From Palauibacter sp022826685 (lineage in GTDB: Bacteria; Gemmatimonadota; Gemmatimonadetes; Palauibacterales; Palauibacteraceae): a stretch of DNA of 64,000 bases. Below, one piece after another: positions 50,353 through 58,993 of the stretch (positions within the stretch are counted from its first letter, which is position 1; every line of letters begins with the position of its first letter). The notes under the pieces are model-generated. The model was not told the origin of the DNA, did not search any database, and saw only the letters and a list, made by a program, of their open reading frames with translations. The DNA lies in assembly GCF_965221685.1 (NCBI RefSeq), contig NZ_OZ244907.1; one strand, 5' to 3'. Made by a program: the position numbers and the translations under genes.

Positions 50353-51225
50353 GTGGAACTCCTCATCGTCGTGGTCGCTTTCGTCGGCCTGATGGCCGTC
50401 GTCCGTCTCCTCATGCCGCGGGTCGTACCCTTCTTCGTCTTCTATCCGGAAACGCTGCAGCCGCACGAGACACACCCGCGATACTGGGGGTTCCCGCGGG
50501 CCACCGAGGTCCGCATCCCGACCGAAGACGGCGTCGAACTGCACGCGTGGTGGTTTCCCGCGGACCCGCCGGAGTCCAGGCGCGGGACCGCGATTTACTT
50601 CCATGGCAACGCCGGGCACCTCGGAGACCGCGGGACGGTGGCGGCGGCGCTCTCGAACCTCGGACTCGACGTCCTCCTGCCCGACTATCGAGGCTACGGA
50701 GCGAGCGAGGGGAAGCCCTCGGAGGAGGGTCTCTACGCGGACGCGAGAGCGGCCTACCGGTGGCTGGTGGACGAGCGGGGCGTCGATCCCGGGCGGCTCC
50801 TCCCCCTCGGGAACTCCCTCGGAAGCTCCGTCGCGGCGGAACTGGCGGTGAGTCGGCCGGTGGCCGGCGTCGTCCTCCTCGGGCCGTTCACGGATACCGT
50901 GGCCATCGCAAGGCACCGCCTGTCATGGCTCCCCGACTGGTATCTCGACTGGCTGCACAACCGCTTCGACACGCTGGACCGCGCGGCGCGCATCGAGGTG
51001 CCGACCTTCGTCGCCGCCGGCGAGGAGGACCAGGTCATTCCGCCCGGACAGAGCCGGGAGGTCTTCGAGGCGCTACGCGGACCGCGCCGGTGGCTCGAAA
51101 TCCCGGGGGCGGGGCACAACGACATCTTCTCGCACGAACTGCTCTGGCGGGAACTCCACCGCTTCACCCGCGATGTCCTGGCCGACGGCGCCGCGGACCT
51201 CGCCCGGGGAGATCAAAGGGGTTGA
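50353..51225 (+). CDS. Alpha/beta hydrolase, Bem46-like membrane-anchored
   Basis: 290 residues from GTG 50353, 29 nt after the amidase gene. An N-terminal membrane helix (LLIVVVAFVGLMAVVRLLMP) precedes an alpha/beta hydrolase domain: GTAIYFHGNAGHLGDRG (oxyanion hole), LPDYRGYGASEGKPSEEG, and GNSLGSSVAAELAV with the nucleophile Ser. The Asp (GEEDQVIP) and His (GAGHND) follow. The Bem46-like group has members of unknown substrate. Its C-terminal extension is short and not conserved. Confidence 0.87.
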   Translation: MELLIVVVAFVGLMAVVRLLMPRVVPFFVFYPETLQPHETHPRYWGFPRATEVRIPTEDGVELHAWWFPADPPESRRGTAIYFHGNAGHLGDRGTVAAALSNLGLDVLLPDYRGYGASEGKPSEEGLYADARAAYRWLVDERGVDPGRLLPLGNSLGSSVAAELAVSRPVAGVVLLGPFTDTVAIARHRLSWLPDWYLDWLHNRFDTLDRAARIEVPTFVAAGEEDQVIPPGQSREVFEALRGPRRWLEIPGAGHNDIFSHELLWRELHRFTRDVLADGAADLARGDQRG

Positions 51226-51237
51226 CGGGCGGCTGGC

Positions 51238-51645
51238 CTATCGAGGTCGGAGAATCGTGGCCCCCGCCGCCTCGCTCGCCCGGCGCAGCCGACGATCGAG
51301 CGATGCAAGCGGCAACGAACGCCGAAGGGCAGTCTCCAGGTAGGCGGCGTCATAGGCGGAGAGTCCGTACTCCGCCGCCAAGTGAAGGATCGCGCCGTCG
51401 CTGTGATCGTCATCGACCAGAATCCGCATTCCCTTCAGATCCGCGAGCGTGGCTGAAGCATCGGCCGCGGTCAAGCGTCCCCTGCGCCGATTGACCGCGA
51501 GACCGTTCAGGACTTCGTACCACCAGATCCGGGGGACGACGGCGAAGTGTTCCAGCGTCAGTCGTACCGCCGACTCCGCCAACGGATCGTCTTCATCCGC
51601 AAGACACCAGGAAAGTGCAACCGACGCATCGACCACGAGCGACAT
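51238..51645 (-). CDS. vapC: PIN-domain ribonuclease toxin, VapC-like
   Basis: 135 residues from ATG 51645, whose A is shared with the antitoxin stop (TGATG). The N-terminal SLVVDASVALSW (first Asp at residue 6) and the acidic residues in WWYEVLNGLAV and SAYDAAYLETALRR form the four-acid PIN active site for RNA cleavage. VapC toxins cut tRNA or rRNA unless bound by the antitoxin encoded upstream. Family and gene order are clear; the RNA target is unknown. A TTG start at 51648 would add one residue. Confidence 0.9.
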   Translation of the reverse strand: MSLVVDASVALSWCLADEDDPLAESAVRLTLEHFAVVPRIWWYEVLNGLAVNRRRGRLTAADASATLADLKGMRILVDDDHSDGAILHLAAEYGLSAYDAAYLETALRRSLPLASLDRRLRRASEAAGATILRPR

Positions 51646-51893
51646 CAATACCTGTGCCCCTCGTGGATCGTTTCGATGAGTTCGGAGATTGACACGCGCT
51701 GCGGCAGGCGCTTCCGGCGTTCGCGGATACGGCGGGCCGCCGCGTAAGCGCGAGCGCGATCGTCCTCGTCTACGGGGACCAGCCGGGCGACCGGACGGCC
51801 GTGTCGGGTGATCGTGAGGCTCTCGCCGTCGGCCACACGGTCCAGAAGCCGCGGCAGGTGGGTCTTGGCTTCGTACGCTCCGATGCGATCCAT
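51645..51893 (-). CDS. Phd/YefM-type antitoxin
   Basis: 82 residues from ATG 51893 (a GTG immediately upstream could serve). RIGAYEAKTHLPRLLDRVAD and GESLTITRHGRPVARLVPVD are the Phd/YefM DNA-binding fold. The C-terminal half (AARRIRERRKRLPQRVSISE) is the toxin-binding tail. It is encoded first, then vapC with 1-nt overlap, the usual toxin-antitoxin order. It probably binds its own promoter in the 51894-51983 gap, where no clear palindrome was found. Confidence 0.88.
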   Translation of the reverse strand: MDRIGAYEAKTHLPRLLDRVADGESLTITRHGRPVARLVPVDEDDRARAYAAARRIRERRKRLPQRVSISELIETIHEGHRY

Positions 51894-51983
51894 CACACTC
51901 TCACATGGTTAGACCAGACGATACGACCAGTCTGATTCTAGGCGATGGTCGACCTCCCGGAAAGTATCGGGGCCGGTCCCGCG

Positions 51984-52676
51984 TTACGCCCGAGCGAGGA
52001 GCCAGGTTGCGGCGGCGGCGAGATCGGGGGCGATGTGCACGGGGGCGGCGTCGTCTGGTCGGGGCTCGGCCTTGCGGTTGACCCACAGGACCGGGATCGC
52101 GAGCGACGTGGCGGGGACGACGTCGTGGAAGAGGCTCTGAGCAACGTGCAGCCAGCGGTCGAAGCCGGCGGCCCACTCCCGCCCGCGCTCGAAGTGCGGC
52201 GCGGCCGGCTTGTAGCTGCGCAGCCGCTGGGCCGTGCCGAGGAGGCCGAATTCGACGTCGAAGTGCCTCAGCGTCCCGGCGAGCAGGTCGTCGTCGATGT
52301 TCGACAGGATGCCGAGCGTGACCCCGCCGTCTGCGAGGCGTGAGAGCGCCGGGTTCGTGTCCGGGAAGGGCTGCCAGGAGGGGATGCTCGCGGGGACGCC
52401 GGCCGCAAGCTCCTCCGACGTGTCCCAGCCGTTCACGCGCGCGACCTCCATCGCGGTCTCGGTGAGCAACTGCCGGTAGGGACGGTAGTCGCTCGTCTTG
52501 AGGCGGTTCTGGGCCGCATGGAATTTACCCAGGAGCAACTCATCGTCCACGGCGGCCGCCTCCGCGTACGCGGTTCGGAGCGCCGCGAGAATCCCGCCCT
52601 CCCAGTCGATCAGCGTGCCGTAACAATCGAACGTGAGAAGGGTGCCCCGTCCCGCCGTTCCCTCGAAACTGTGCAT
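51984..52676 (-). CDS. HAD family hydrolase, (S)-2-haloacid dehalogenase-like
   Basis: 230 residues. TLLTFDCYGTLIDWEGGILA has the nucleophile Asp17, LGILSNIDDDLLAG gives motif II, and RSYKPAAPHFERG provides the motif III Lys. LHVAQSLFHDVVPA and VLWVNRKAEPRPDDAA match haloacid-dehalogenase-type proteins, which remove halogens or phosphate from small acids. Only 30 bp separate it from the divergent nudC gene, so the promoters overlap. The true substrate is not known. Confidence 0.88.
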   Translation of the reverse strand: MHSFEGTAGRGTLLTFDCYGTLIDWEGGILAALRTAYAEAAAVDDELLLGKFHAAQNRLKTSDYRPYRQLLTETAMEVARVNGWDTSEELAAGVPASIPSWQPFPDTNPALSRLADGGVTLGILSNIDDDLLAGTLRHFDVEFGLLGTAQRLRSYKPAAPHFERGREWAAGFDRWLHVAQSLFHDVVPATSLAIPVLWVNRKAEPRPDDAAPVHIAPDLAAAATWLLARA

Positions 52677-52706
52677 GTTCTCCCTCGAAACCGCTACGTT
52701 TCCCCC

Positions 52707-53726
52707 ATGTCGGCCGGCGAGATCTTATCGGGCGTGGCAGGGGACGGCCACCGGAGAGCGAACCCCTTCGCGGGCGGCGGCCTCGACCGCGCCACGCACC
52801 TGCGTGCCGATGCCGCGTGGCTCGCCGACCGGCTGTCCGATCCGGCCTCGCGCGTCGTCCCCGTGTGGCGCGAGCACAGCCTGGTGTCCCAGCTGGCGCG
52901 GGACGTCGCGACAAAAGCGGACGACTCGACCTATGAGCCGGTACTGCTCCCGCCCGCGGTCGCAGCCTCCGCCTCGGAAGCACCTGAGGACTGGATCTTT
53001 CTTGGACTCGACGGGGGACAGGACGGAGGCCGCGCACTGTTCGCGGCCGACCTGTTCGGGCAAGGGGGTGTGTCCGGGGAAGAGGAGAGAGAGGAGCCAC
53101 CGTCCGCTGTCACGCTCGACGGAGCGGGGGAGTTCCTCGATCTCCGCGGGGTGGGGGCGATGCTGGGGCAGGGCGACGGTGCGCTCCTGGCCTACGCCCG
53201 GGCGATCGTCACCTGGAGTCGCCGGCACCGCTTCTGCGGCACGTGCGGCTATCGGACCCGCGCCGAGCAGGGAGGGCACGTCCGGCGCTGCGCCGACGAA
53301 ACGTGCGGGGCGGAGCATTTTCCCCGCACGGACCCGGCGATCATCGTCCTCGTGACCGATGGGGACCGCTGTCTGCTCGGGCGGAAGGACATCTGGCCGG
53401 AGGGCGTCTACTCCACGCTGGCGGGCTTCGTGGAGCCGGGCGAGAGCCTCTCCGAAGCCGTCATCCGGGAGGTCCGCGAGGAGTCGGGGATCGAGGTGGG
53501 CTCCGTGCGCTACCGTTCGTCGCAGCCCTGGCCCTTCCCCGCGTCACTCATGCTTGGGTTCCGGGCCGAACGCGTGGGCGGGGAGTTGAGCGTCGCGCGC
53601 CAGGAGCTCGTCGACGCGCGCTGGTTCGACCGCGCCGACTTCGCCCGCCGCCGGGAGATCGGCCTTCGGCTCCCGGGCCGCGTCTCGATCTCGCGCCGCC
53701 TGATCGAGGACTGGCTCGCCGGATAG
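52707..53726 (+). CDS. nudC: NAD(H)-pyrophosphatase NudC
   Basis: 339 residues from ATG 52707. It hydrolyses NADH to NMNH and AMP, and in some bacteria removes NAD caps from RNA. A zinc ribbon (RFCGTCGYRT...CADETC) precedes the Nudix domain. The Nudix box is GFVEPGESLSEAVIREVREE (from residue 240), and SQPWPFPASLMLGF is the NudC-specific substrate motif. The N-terminal domain is longer than usual and rich in acidic loops. It converges with the beta-propeller gene, 1 nt between stops. Confidence 0.93.
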   Translation: MSAGEILSGVAGDGHRRANPFAGGGLDRATHLRADAAWLADRLSDPASRVVPVWREHSLVSQLARDVATKADDSTYEPVLLPPAVAASASEAPEDWIFLGLDGGQDGGRALFAADLFGQGGVSGEEEREEPPSAVTLDGAGEFLDLRGVGAMLGQGDGALLAYARAIVTWSRRHRFCGTCGYRTRAEQGGHVRRCADETCGAEHFPRTDPAIIVLVTDGDRCLLGRKDIWPEGVYSTLAGFVEPGESLSEAVIREVREESGIEVGSVRYRSSQPWPFPASLMLGFRAERVGGELSVARQELVDARWFDRADFARRREIGLRLPGRVSISRRLIEDWLAG

Positions 53727-53727
53727 C

Positions 53728-55560
53728 CTACCGCGGGTTGGCGCCGGTGGTCCCGGCGCCGAGCGCGACGACCTCGATGGCGGCCTCGCGTATCGTCACG
53801 GCGAGCGTGCGTCCGTCGGGGCTCACGCTCGGTTGGAGCGCGCCGAGCGCACCGGTCGTCACCTGTTCCGTCGCTCCGGTGGCGATATCCACCCGCCACA
53901 CCTGGAAGGGCCCGGAGGCGTCGTTGCGCGAGTAGAAGAGCGACGCGCCGTCGGCGCTCCACTCGGGCGCGCTGTACGGTTCGCCATTGACGAAGGAGAG
54001 GACCGCCGTCGGGGTCCCTCCCGCGGCCGCCACCGTGTAGACGGTGACGCGTCCGTCCTCGAAAGAGCGTCCGTAGAACGCCAGCCGCTCGCCGTCCGGC
54101 GAGAAACGGCCTCCCATGGCGTAGCCCTCGAACCCGTCGAGCGGGACTCGGAAGGGGTCGGCGGCCGCGGACCCCGTCACGGGATCGACGGCCACCGTGT
54201 AGACGGACCCCGGGTTCCCCTCGGACGGCGGGCCGTGACTGCTGAAGGCGAGCGCCCGCCCGTCCGGGCTCCAATCCGGCTCGCCCGTGTCCGCGCCCGG
54301 TCCGAACCGCGTGAGTCGCGTGGGTCGCTCGCTCCCGTCCACCGGGACGAGCCATATGTCGTCGCTCTGCTCCAGGTGCCCGTGGAAGGCGAGCCACCGG
54401 CCGTCGGGCGACCACGCGGCTCCGTAGTCCTCGTGTTCCTCCGAGAGCAGCACTCGGGGTGCGCCGGCCGGTGCCCCATCGGCGTCGAGGTCAAGGACGC
54501 CCAGGTCGAAGTCGATGGGCATGCGGACGCGTCGCCAGGAGAAGGTGATGAACCCCAGTGCCCGTCCGGCTGGGTGCCAGGACGGCAGGAAGGCGCTCGT
54601 GGAAGCGGCCGGCATCGCATCGGTGGGTTCCCCGCCGGTCACCGGCACGAGGCCCACGGTAGTGCGATGTTGGTACACGCTGAGGGCGACGCGGCCATCG
54701 GCGAGCGGCGTGACCGCGAGGACGTCACGGCCGTCGGGCTCCAGCGCTACGCCCGGGCTTCCGTCCAGCGGCAGGCGCCAAGCGGCGAAGCGCGAGTTGT
54801 CGAGTCCCGCTGCCGCGAGATGGAGCGCGTCGCCGGTGGGGGACCACTCCACGCGGCGGTCCCATCCGACCTGGAGGTCGTCGGCGAGCGTGCGCGTCTC
54901 GCCCGTCGCGATCTCCGTCACGGCGAGGTCCGAGCGTCCGCCCGCGGCGCGAAGGTACGCGACCGTGCGCCCGTCGGGAGATTGCACGGGCGCCACCCAT
55001 CCCCCGGCGCGGTCGACAACCACGGATGCCGCGCGGCCGGAGCCCGGCGCATACGAGACCCACGCGGTATCGGCACCTGAGTAGCGGAGCGCGGTCACGG
55101 TCCCGTCGGGCCGCAGACGCGGATAGTCGATCCGTGCGTCCCCGGGATCCACGATGCGGGACTCCCGGCCGGTCGTCGGGTCCAGCGTCCAGACCCCGTG
55201 ACGGTCGGACTGGCGGTCGACGTAGACGACGCGCGAACCGTCGGGCGACCAGGTCACGCGCGTCCGTCCCCCCGGGGTACTCGTCATCGCGCGGCCGACC
55301 CCGGTCGCCACGTCGTAGACCGTCAGCGATCTCTTGTCCGCGGCATAGTCGGCGAAAACGACCTGATCGCCGGCAGGCGACGGAATGCCCGGGTAGGCGT
55401 CGTAGAAGTCTGTAGGCACGTGTCGCGCGAGCACGCCGTCCGAGAACTCTCCGACGCGGTTTTCGCACGCCGCCGCCGTGAGCAGCGGAACTGCCACGAA
55501 TACAAGCCTGAACCTGACGCCACGCCGTCGATTCGACGGAGACTTCATCATCGTCTTCAT
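53728..55560 (-). CDS. TolB-like PD40 beta-propeller lipoprotein
   Basis: 610 residues from ATG 55560. The signal RLVFVAVPLLTAAACENR has a lipobox (TAAAC). Repeated blades with WSPDG-type motifs are visible: RVTWSPDGSRVVYVDRQSDR, GAAWSPDGRWLAFHGHLEQS, EPDWSPDGRALAFSSHG, GGRFSPDGERLAFYGRSFED and APEWSADGASLFYSRNDASG, giving about six or more blades. This is the TolB/PD40 fold seen in peptide-binding or S9-peptidase N-terminal domains, but no catalytic domain follows. It is probably an envelope binding protein of unknown ligand and diverges from the SRPBCC gene. Confidence 0.85.
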   Translation of the reverse strand: MKTMMKSPSNRRRGVRFRLVFVAVPLLTAAACENRVGEFSDGVLARHVPTDFYDAYPGIPSPAGDQVVFADYAADKRSLTVYDVATGVGRAMTSTPGGRTRVTWSPDGSRVVYVDRQSDRHGVWTLDPTTGRESRIVDPGDARIDYPRLRPDGTVTALRYSGADTAWVSYAPGSGRAASVVVDRAGGWVAPVQSPDGRTVAYLRAAGGRSDLAVTEIATGETRTLADDLQVGWDRRVEWSPTGDALHLAAAGLDNSRFAAWRLPLDGSPGVALEPDGRDVLAVTPLADGRVALSVYQHRTTVGLVPVTGGEPTDAMPAASTSAFLPSWHPAGRALGFITFSWRRVRMPIDFDLGVLDLDADGAPAGAPRVLLSEEHEDYGAAWSPDGRWLAFHGHLEQSDDIWLVPVDGSERPTRLTRFGPGADTGEPDWSPDGRALAFSSHGPPSEGNPGSVYTVAVDPVTGSAAADPFRVPLDGFEGYAMGGRFSPDGERLAFYGRSFEDGRVTVYTVAAAGGTPTAVLSFVNGEPYSAPEWSADGASLFYSRNDASGPFQVWRVDIATGATEQVTTGALGALQPSVSPDGRTLAVTIREAAIEVVALGAGTTGANPR

Positions 55561-55633
55561 CGGGTGTGGGACGATATTCTTCGTGAGTCGCGACCGTCAA
55601 CGGACATCACGCGTTCCCGGAGCCTCATGCACC

Positions 55634-56068
55634 ATGGCCGGCAATTCGACTTCACCTGATGCGATCGACCGAACGATCGAGCTGAACGCCTCGCCCGCCC
55701 GCGTGTGGGTGGCGCTCGCCGACCCCGATGGACTTGCCTCGTGGTTCCCCGACCGGGTCGAGGGACTCGCGCCGGAAGAGGGGGCGACGGGCTGGCTCGT
55801 GTGGGACAGGCACGGCCGGTACGCGATCGCAGTCGAGTGGATCGAGGCCGGCCGGCGGCTCGTGTGGCGCTGGGCCCGGAAGCCCGAGACCCCGCTCGAA
55901 GGCGGCTACAACACGACCGTCGAGTGGACGCTCACCGAACGCGAGGGCGGCGGCACGATCCTGCGCCTCGTCGAGAGCGGCTTCCGGACCGAGAGCGACC
56001 GCAAGGACAACGTCGGCGGCTGGGAGCACGAACTCGGCGAACTCGTCGACCACCTCGCGACCGTCTGA
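55634..56068 (+). CDS. SRPBCC (AHSA1-like) domain protein
   Basis: 144 residues from ATG 55634. DRTIELNASPARVWVALADP DG and SWFPDRVEGLAP open the SRPBCC fold, and GWLVWDRHGRYAIAVEWIEA is followed by GGGTILRLVESGF and NVGGWEHELGELVDHLA, typical of the AHSA1 group. Such proteins bind hydrophobic ligands or assist chaperones. No partner gene identifies the role here. It converges with the DmdA-like gene. Confidence 0.88.
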   Translation: MAGNSTSPDAIDRTIELNASPARVWVALADPDGLASWFPDRVEGLAPEEGATGWLVWDRHGRYAIAVEWIEAGRRLVWRWARKPETPLEGGYNTTVEWTLTEREGGGTILRLVESGFRTESDRKDNVGGWEHELGELVDHLATV

Positions 56069-56101
56069 CCGCGCAGCCGGCCGACCCGGCTCCGCTCCCC
56101 T

Positions 56102-57250
56102 CTACGACTTCGGGATGTCCTTGCCGGGATCCACGAAGGGGCGGGGCACGACCGTGGCGTCGCGTTCTCCGTCCGGCGTCGTCACGCTCAACCGCGTGCC
56201 CAACTCTCCGGAGGCGGTCGGCACCAGGACGTAGCCGATGTTCCGCCCGAGACGGGGCGAGTGGACGGCGGAGGTCACGAAGCCGATCTCCTCTCCGTCC
56301 CGGTGCACGGGCCAGCGGTCCATGTTCAGGTCGAGCGGGGCGCCCGAGATTTCGATTCCGGCGAGGAGCCGCCGCGGCCCCTCCTCGGCGATCCGGGCCA
56401 GCGCCTCGCGGCCGATGAAGTCGCCCTCCTGGTCGAAGTCGACCTGCCAGCCGAGCCCGACCTCATAGGGGTTCGTGTCCAGCGTCATGTCGATGCCGTA
56501 GTTGAGGATGCCGGCTTCGATGCGGCGGATGTCCGACGGACCCGTGGGAGAGATGCCCAGGTCTCGGCCCGCCTCCATCACGCGATCCCAGAGTTCGACG
56601 CCCCGGCTCCCGTCCCTGAGATAGATCTCGTAGCCGACCTCGCCGCTCCATCCGGTGCGGGTCACGACCACCGGGATGCCGTCCAGATCCGTCTCCAGGA
56701 ACCAGTAGTAGCGGAGTTCGAGCACTTCCTCCCCGAAGAGCCGGCGCACGACCTCCTTCGACTTCGGACCCTGCACCTGCATCGGCGAGACGTCCGGCTC
56801 GCAGATCTCCACATCGAGACCGGCGTTGAGCGCGATGCCCTTCGCGTAGAGCAGGACGTCGCTGTCCGCGAGCGCGAGCCAGAAGTGGTTCTCACCGAGG
56901 CGCAGCAGCACGGGATCGTTCACGATCCCGCCGTCCTCGGCGCCGATGAGGACGTATTTCCCCTGCCCGACGGCGCACTTCGACAGATCCCTGGGGGTGA
57001 GCAGGTTCGTGAACTCGAAGGCGTCCGGCCCGGTGATCTCCACCTGCCGCTCGACGCTCACGTCCCACACCGTGACGCCGGTCAGGAGCTTCTCGTACTC
57101 CGCGTGCAGATCGTCGTATCGGGTGGGCAGGAACATGTGGTTGTAGACCGTATAGCTCCGGCACCCGTCCCGGAGGGTGGCCTCGAAGTAGGGGGAGCGC
57201 CGAAGCCGGGCCCCACGCTGGATCAAAGCCATGTCGAACGTCTCGGTCAT
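56102..57250 (-). CDS. GcvT-fold aminomethyltransferase, DmdA-like
   Basis: 382 residues from ATG 57250 (GGGAG upstream). It has the folate-binding GcvT fold. SYTVYNHMFLPTRYDDLHAE, GVTVWDVSVERQVEITGPDA, LLTPRDLSKCAVGQGKYVLI and CEPDVSPMQVQGPKS are closely similar to DMSP demethylase DmdA, and RTGWSGEVGYEIYLRDGSRG to the general GcvT pattern. DmdA moves a methyl group from dimethylsulfoniopropionate to tetrahydrofolate; related proteins act on other methylated amines. No glycine-cleavage partners (gcvH, gcvP) are nearby, which argues against a simple GcvT. The real methyl donor is unknown. Confidence 0.82.
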   Translation of the reverse strand: MTETFDMALIQRGARLRRSPYFEATLRDGCRSYTVYNHMFLPTRYDDLHAEYEKLLTGVTVWDVSVERQVEITGPDAFEFTNLLTPRDLSKCAVGQGKYVLIGAEDGGIVNDPVLLRLGENHFWLALADSDVLLYAKGIALNAGLDVEICEPDVSPMQVQGPKSKEVVRRLFGEEVLELRYYWFLETDLDGIPVVVTRTGWSGEVGYEIYLRDGSRGVELWDRVMEAGRDLGISPTGPSDIRRIEAGILNYGIDMTLDTNPYEVGLGWQVDFDQEGDFIGREALARIAEEGPRRLLAGIEISGAPLDLNMDRWPVHRDGEEIGFVTSAVHSPRLGRNIGYVLVPTASGELGTRLSVTTPDGERDATVVPRPFVDPGKDIPKS

Positions 57251-57389
57251 CGGGATCTCCCGTTGGTCCAGTGCTGGGTGGGTCGTAGTGAGCGGAACCG
57301 GCGCGGAATTCACGCCCGGATCCAGGGCGCGCGCATGATAGGTGCCGACCCGAACGGACGGCCAGTCTACCTCACAGCCGCGCTGTGGC

Positions 57390-58874
57390 TCACCTTGGCA
57401 TGTGCAGCCGCTTGCCCTCGATTTCTGCTTCGCCCGAATCGAGGAAGGCGTTACACGCTTCGAGCTGCCGTTGGGTCTCGGCAATCGATGCCCAGTCGAC
57501 CGCGATCGTCCAGCGCTGCGCATAATCGAGTGCACGAATCAGAGGTTCCGTGCGTTGGGTTCGCGACAACGCCCGTAGCGCGGCCAAGTAGTCGTCGCGG
57601 AAGACCGTCGGGATGACGATCCGCTCTTCCCCTCCGGCCACGAGTTCCGCGTTCATCATCACCCGCGCCACACGTCCGTTGCCGTCCTCAAAGGGGTGAA
57701 CCTCGCTGACGAGGAACATCATGTAGGCCGCGCGCTCAAAGGGCGATTCCAGACTGTGGTACAGGTCGAAGCCCTGCTCCAGTGTCCCGGGTACCAGTTC
57801 GGGAGCGACGAAGATGGTTTGTCCAGCACGGTTCTGTCTTTCCTTGAACTCGCTAGGGCGCATCTCGGGGCGTCCCGCCATGATCTTCGCGTTGCGCTCA
57901 CGCAGGAGACCGAGTAACGCCTCAAAATCCTTCGGCGTCCGACTCATTTCTTCTCTGTCCGAGACGAGACGCCAAGTACCGATCACATCCCTCGCGTCGG
58001 CTGGCCGGTGTCGCGGGATCGCGCCCTCGAAGACGATTTGGACCGCTTCATCGACCAGGAACTCCGTACCCTCGACGAAGTTCGAGAAGTACGCCTCAAA
58101 AAACGCCAGCGTCACAGGCCCTGGAGCCTTGCGGTGAGGAGCTGGACGGTCGGTAGGAGGACGATCGCGAAGCGACTGATGCAGCCCGTGGAACAACTCC
58201 AGCCGATGGGGATCGTAGGCCCGCCCCCGACTGCGGGACCGCCCGACTCGCGAATCGAGTCGACTCTCCCGGGTGCCCAGCATAGCGCCGATCAGAGCCT
58301 GGAGGTCTGCGGCCTCCGTTTCCATATCGAGTTCAGAGGCTACTGCTCGGGCCTCGTCGCGGAGCCGGTTGGCGGCTTCTTCGCCCGAGACACGAATGAG
58401 ACGATCAAGGTGCTCCTCAAGCTCCGTGCGCGTGAGAGTACGCGCGACACGGCCGCCCCGGGCTCGGGATGGACGAAGGTTCTCGAGATAAGCCCTGGGC
58501 CTGGAACTGAGGTATAGCCCGTTGACAAAAGGTGTATCCGACGCAATTGACCCTGGCCCACGGCGAGGACGTAGCACGACTCCGGGCAATTCGGTCGTCC
58601 TCCCTCGCTCGCTGACAAGGCAAACCGATCCATCGCTGGCGGGATCCGCTTCCAAAGCAGTGCGATCCGCGACCAGAGCACCTGGAAAGTACCCTGCGAC
58701 GATTCCCCACAGGTTGCGCTTCACGATATCTTCGGGGTCATCGTCCAGGTTCTTGGTGTAGAGGCGAGACGCCAGTTTCCGGAGTTTCCCGGCCTTCATG
58801 GCCCGTGATACATCCCGGCTGATCGCCGTATGGGACACGAAGGCATCGGGCAATTCATCTAGTACACGGTTCAT
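57390..58874 (-). CDS. Fic family AMP-transferase with N-terminal AbiEi-like domain
   Basis: 494 residues. Fic proteins transfer AMP or similar groups to proteins. The Fic motif is HPFEDGNGR (H393-R401), with the conserved flap region upstream. SNFVEG (S264, E268, G269) fits the inhibitory (S/T)xxxE(G/N) helix, which keeps the enzyme off until relieved. The first ~140 residues (KLRKLASRLYTKNLDDDPED, RNLWGIVAGYFPGALVADRT, VNGLYLSSRPRAYLENLRPS) resemble the AbiEi antitoxin winged-helix domain. DNA binding and a self-inhibited toxin are thus joined in one chain. An 18-bp palindrome lies about 100 bp upstream. Confidence 0.87.
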   Translation of the reverse strand: MNRVLDELPDAFVSHTAISRDVSRAMKAGKLRKLASRLYTKNLDDDPEDIVKRNLWGIVAGYFPGALVADRTALEADPASDGSVCLVSERGRTTELPGVVLRPRRGPGSIASDTPFVNGLYLSSRPRAYLENLRPSRARGGRVARTLTRTELEEHLDRLIRVSGEEAANRLRDEARAVASELDMETEAADLQALIGAMLGTRESRLDSRVGRSRSRGRAYDPHRLELFHGLHQSLRDRPPTDRPAPHRKAPGPVTLAFFEAYFSNFVEGTEFLVDEAVQIVFEGAIPRHRPADARDVIGTWRLVSDREEMSRTPKDFEALLGLLRERNAKIMAGRPEMRPSEFKERQNRAGQTIFVAPELVPGTLEQGFDLYHSLESPFERAAYMMFLVSEVHPFEDGNGRVARVMMNAELVAGGEERIVIPTVFRDDYLAALRALSRTQRTEPLIRALDYAQRWTIAVDWASIAETQRQLEACNAFLDSGEAEIEGKRLHMPR

Positions 58875-58975
58875 GGAATTATCTGCACGTTAAGGAGTCT
58901 GCCAAGCCTCGAAATGAGAATTATCGTAACATAAGGAACCCAAAAAGCGAAAAAACCGGAGTTAACAGGAGCAAA

Positions 58976-58993
58976 CGTTCCCGCGGGAACGTC
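58976..58993 (-). promoter_or_regulatory. 18-bp perfect palindrome upstream of the Fic gene
   Basis: ACGTTCCCGCGGGAACGT reads identically on both strands. It sits about 100 bp upstream of the Fic start in an otherwise AT-rich stretch (58875-58975) that also has GATAAT on the minus strand as a possible -10. It is a likely operator for autoregulation by the AbiEi-like domain. Confidence 0.5.
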
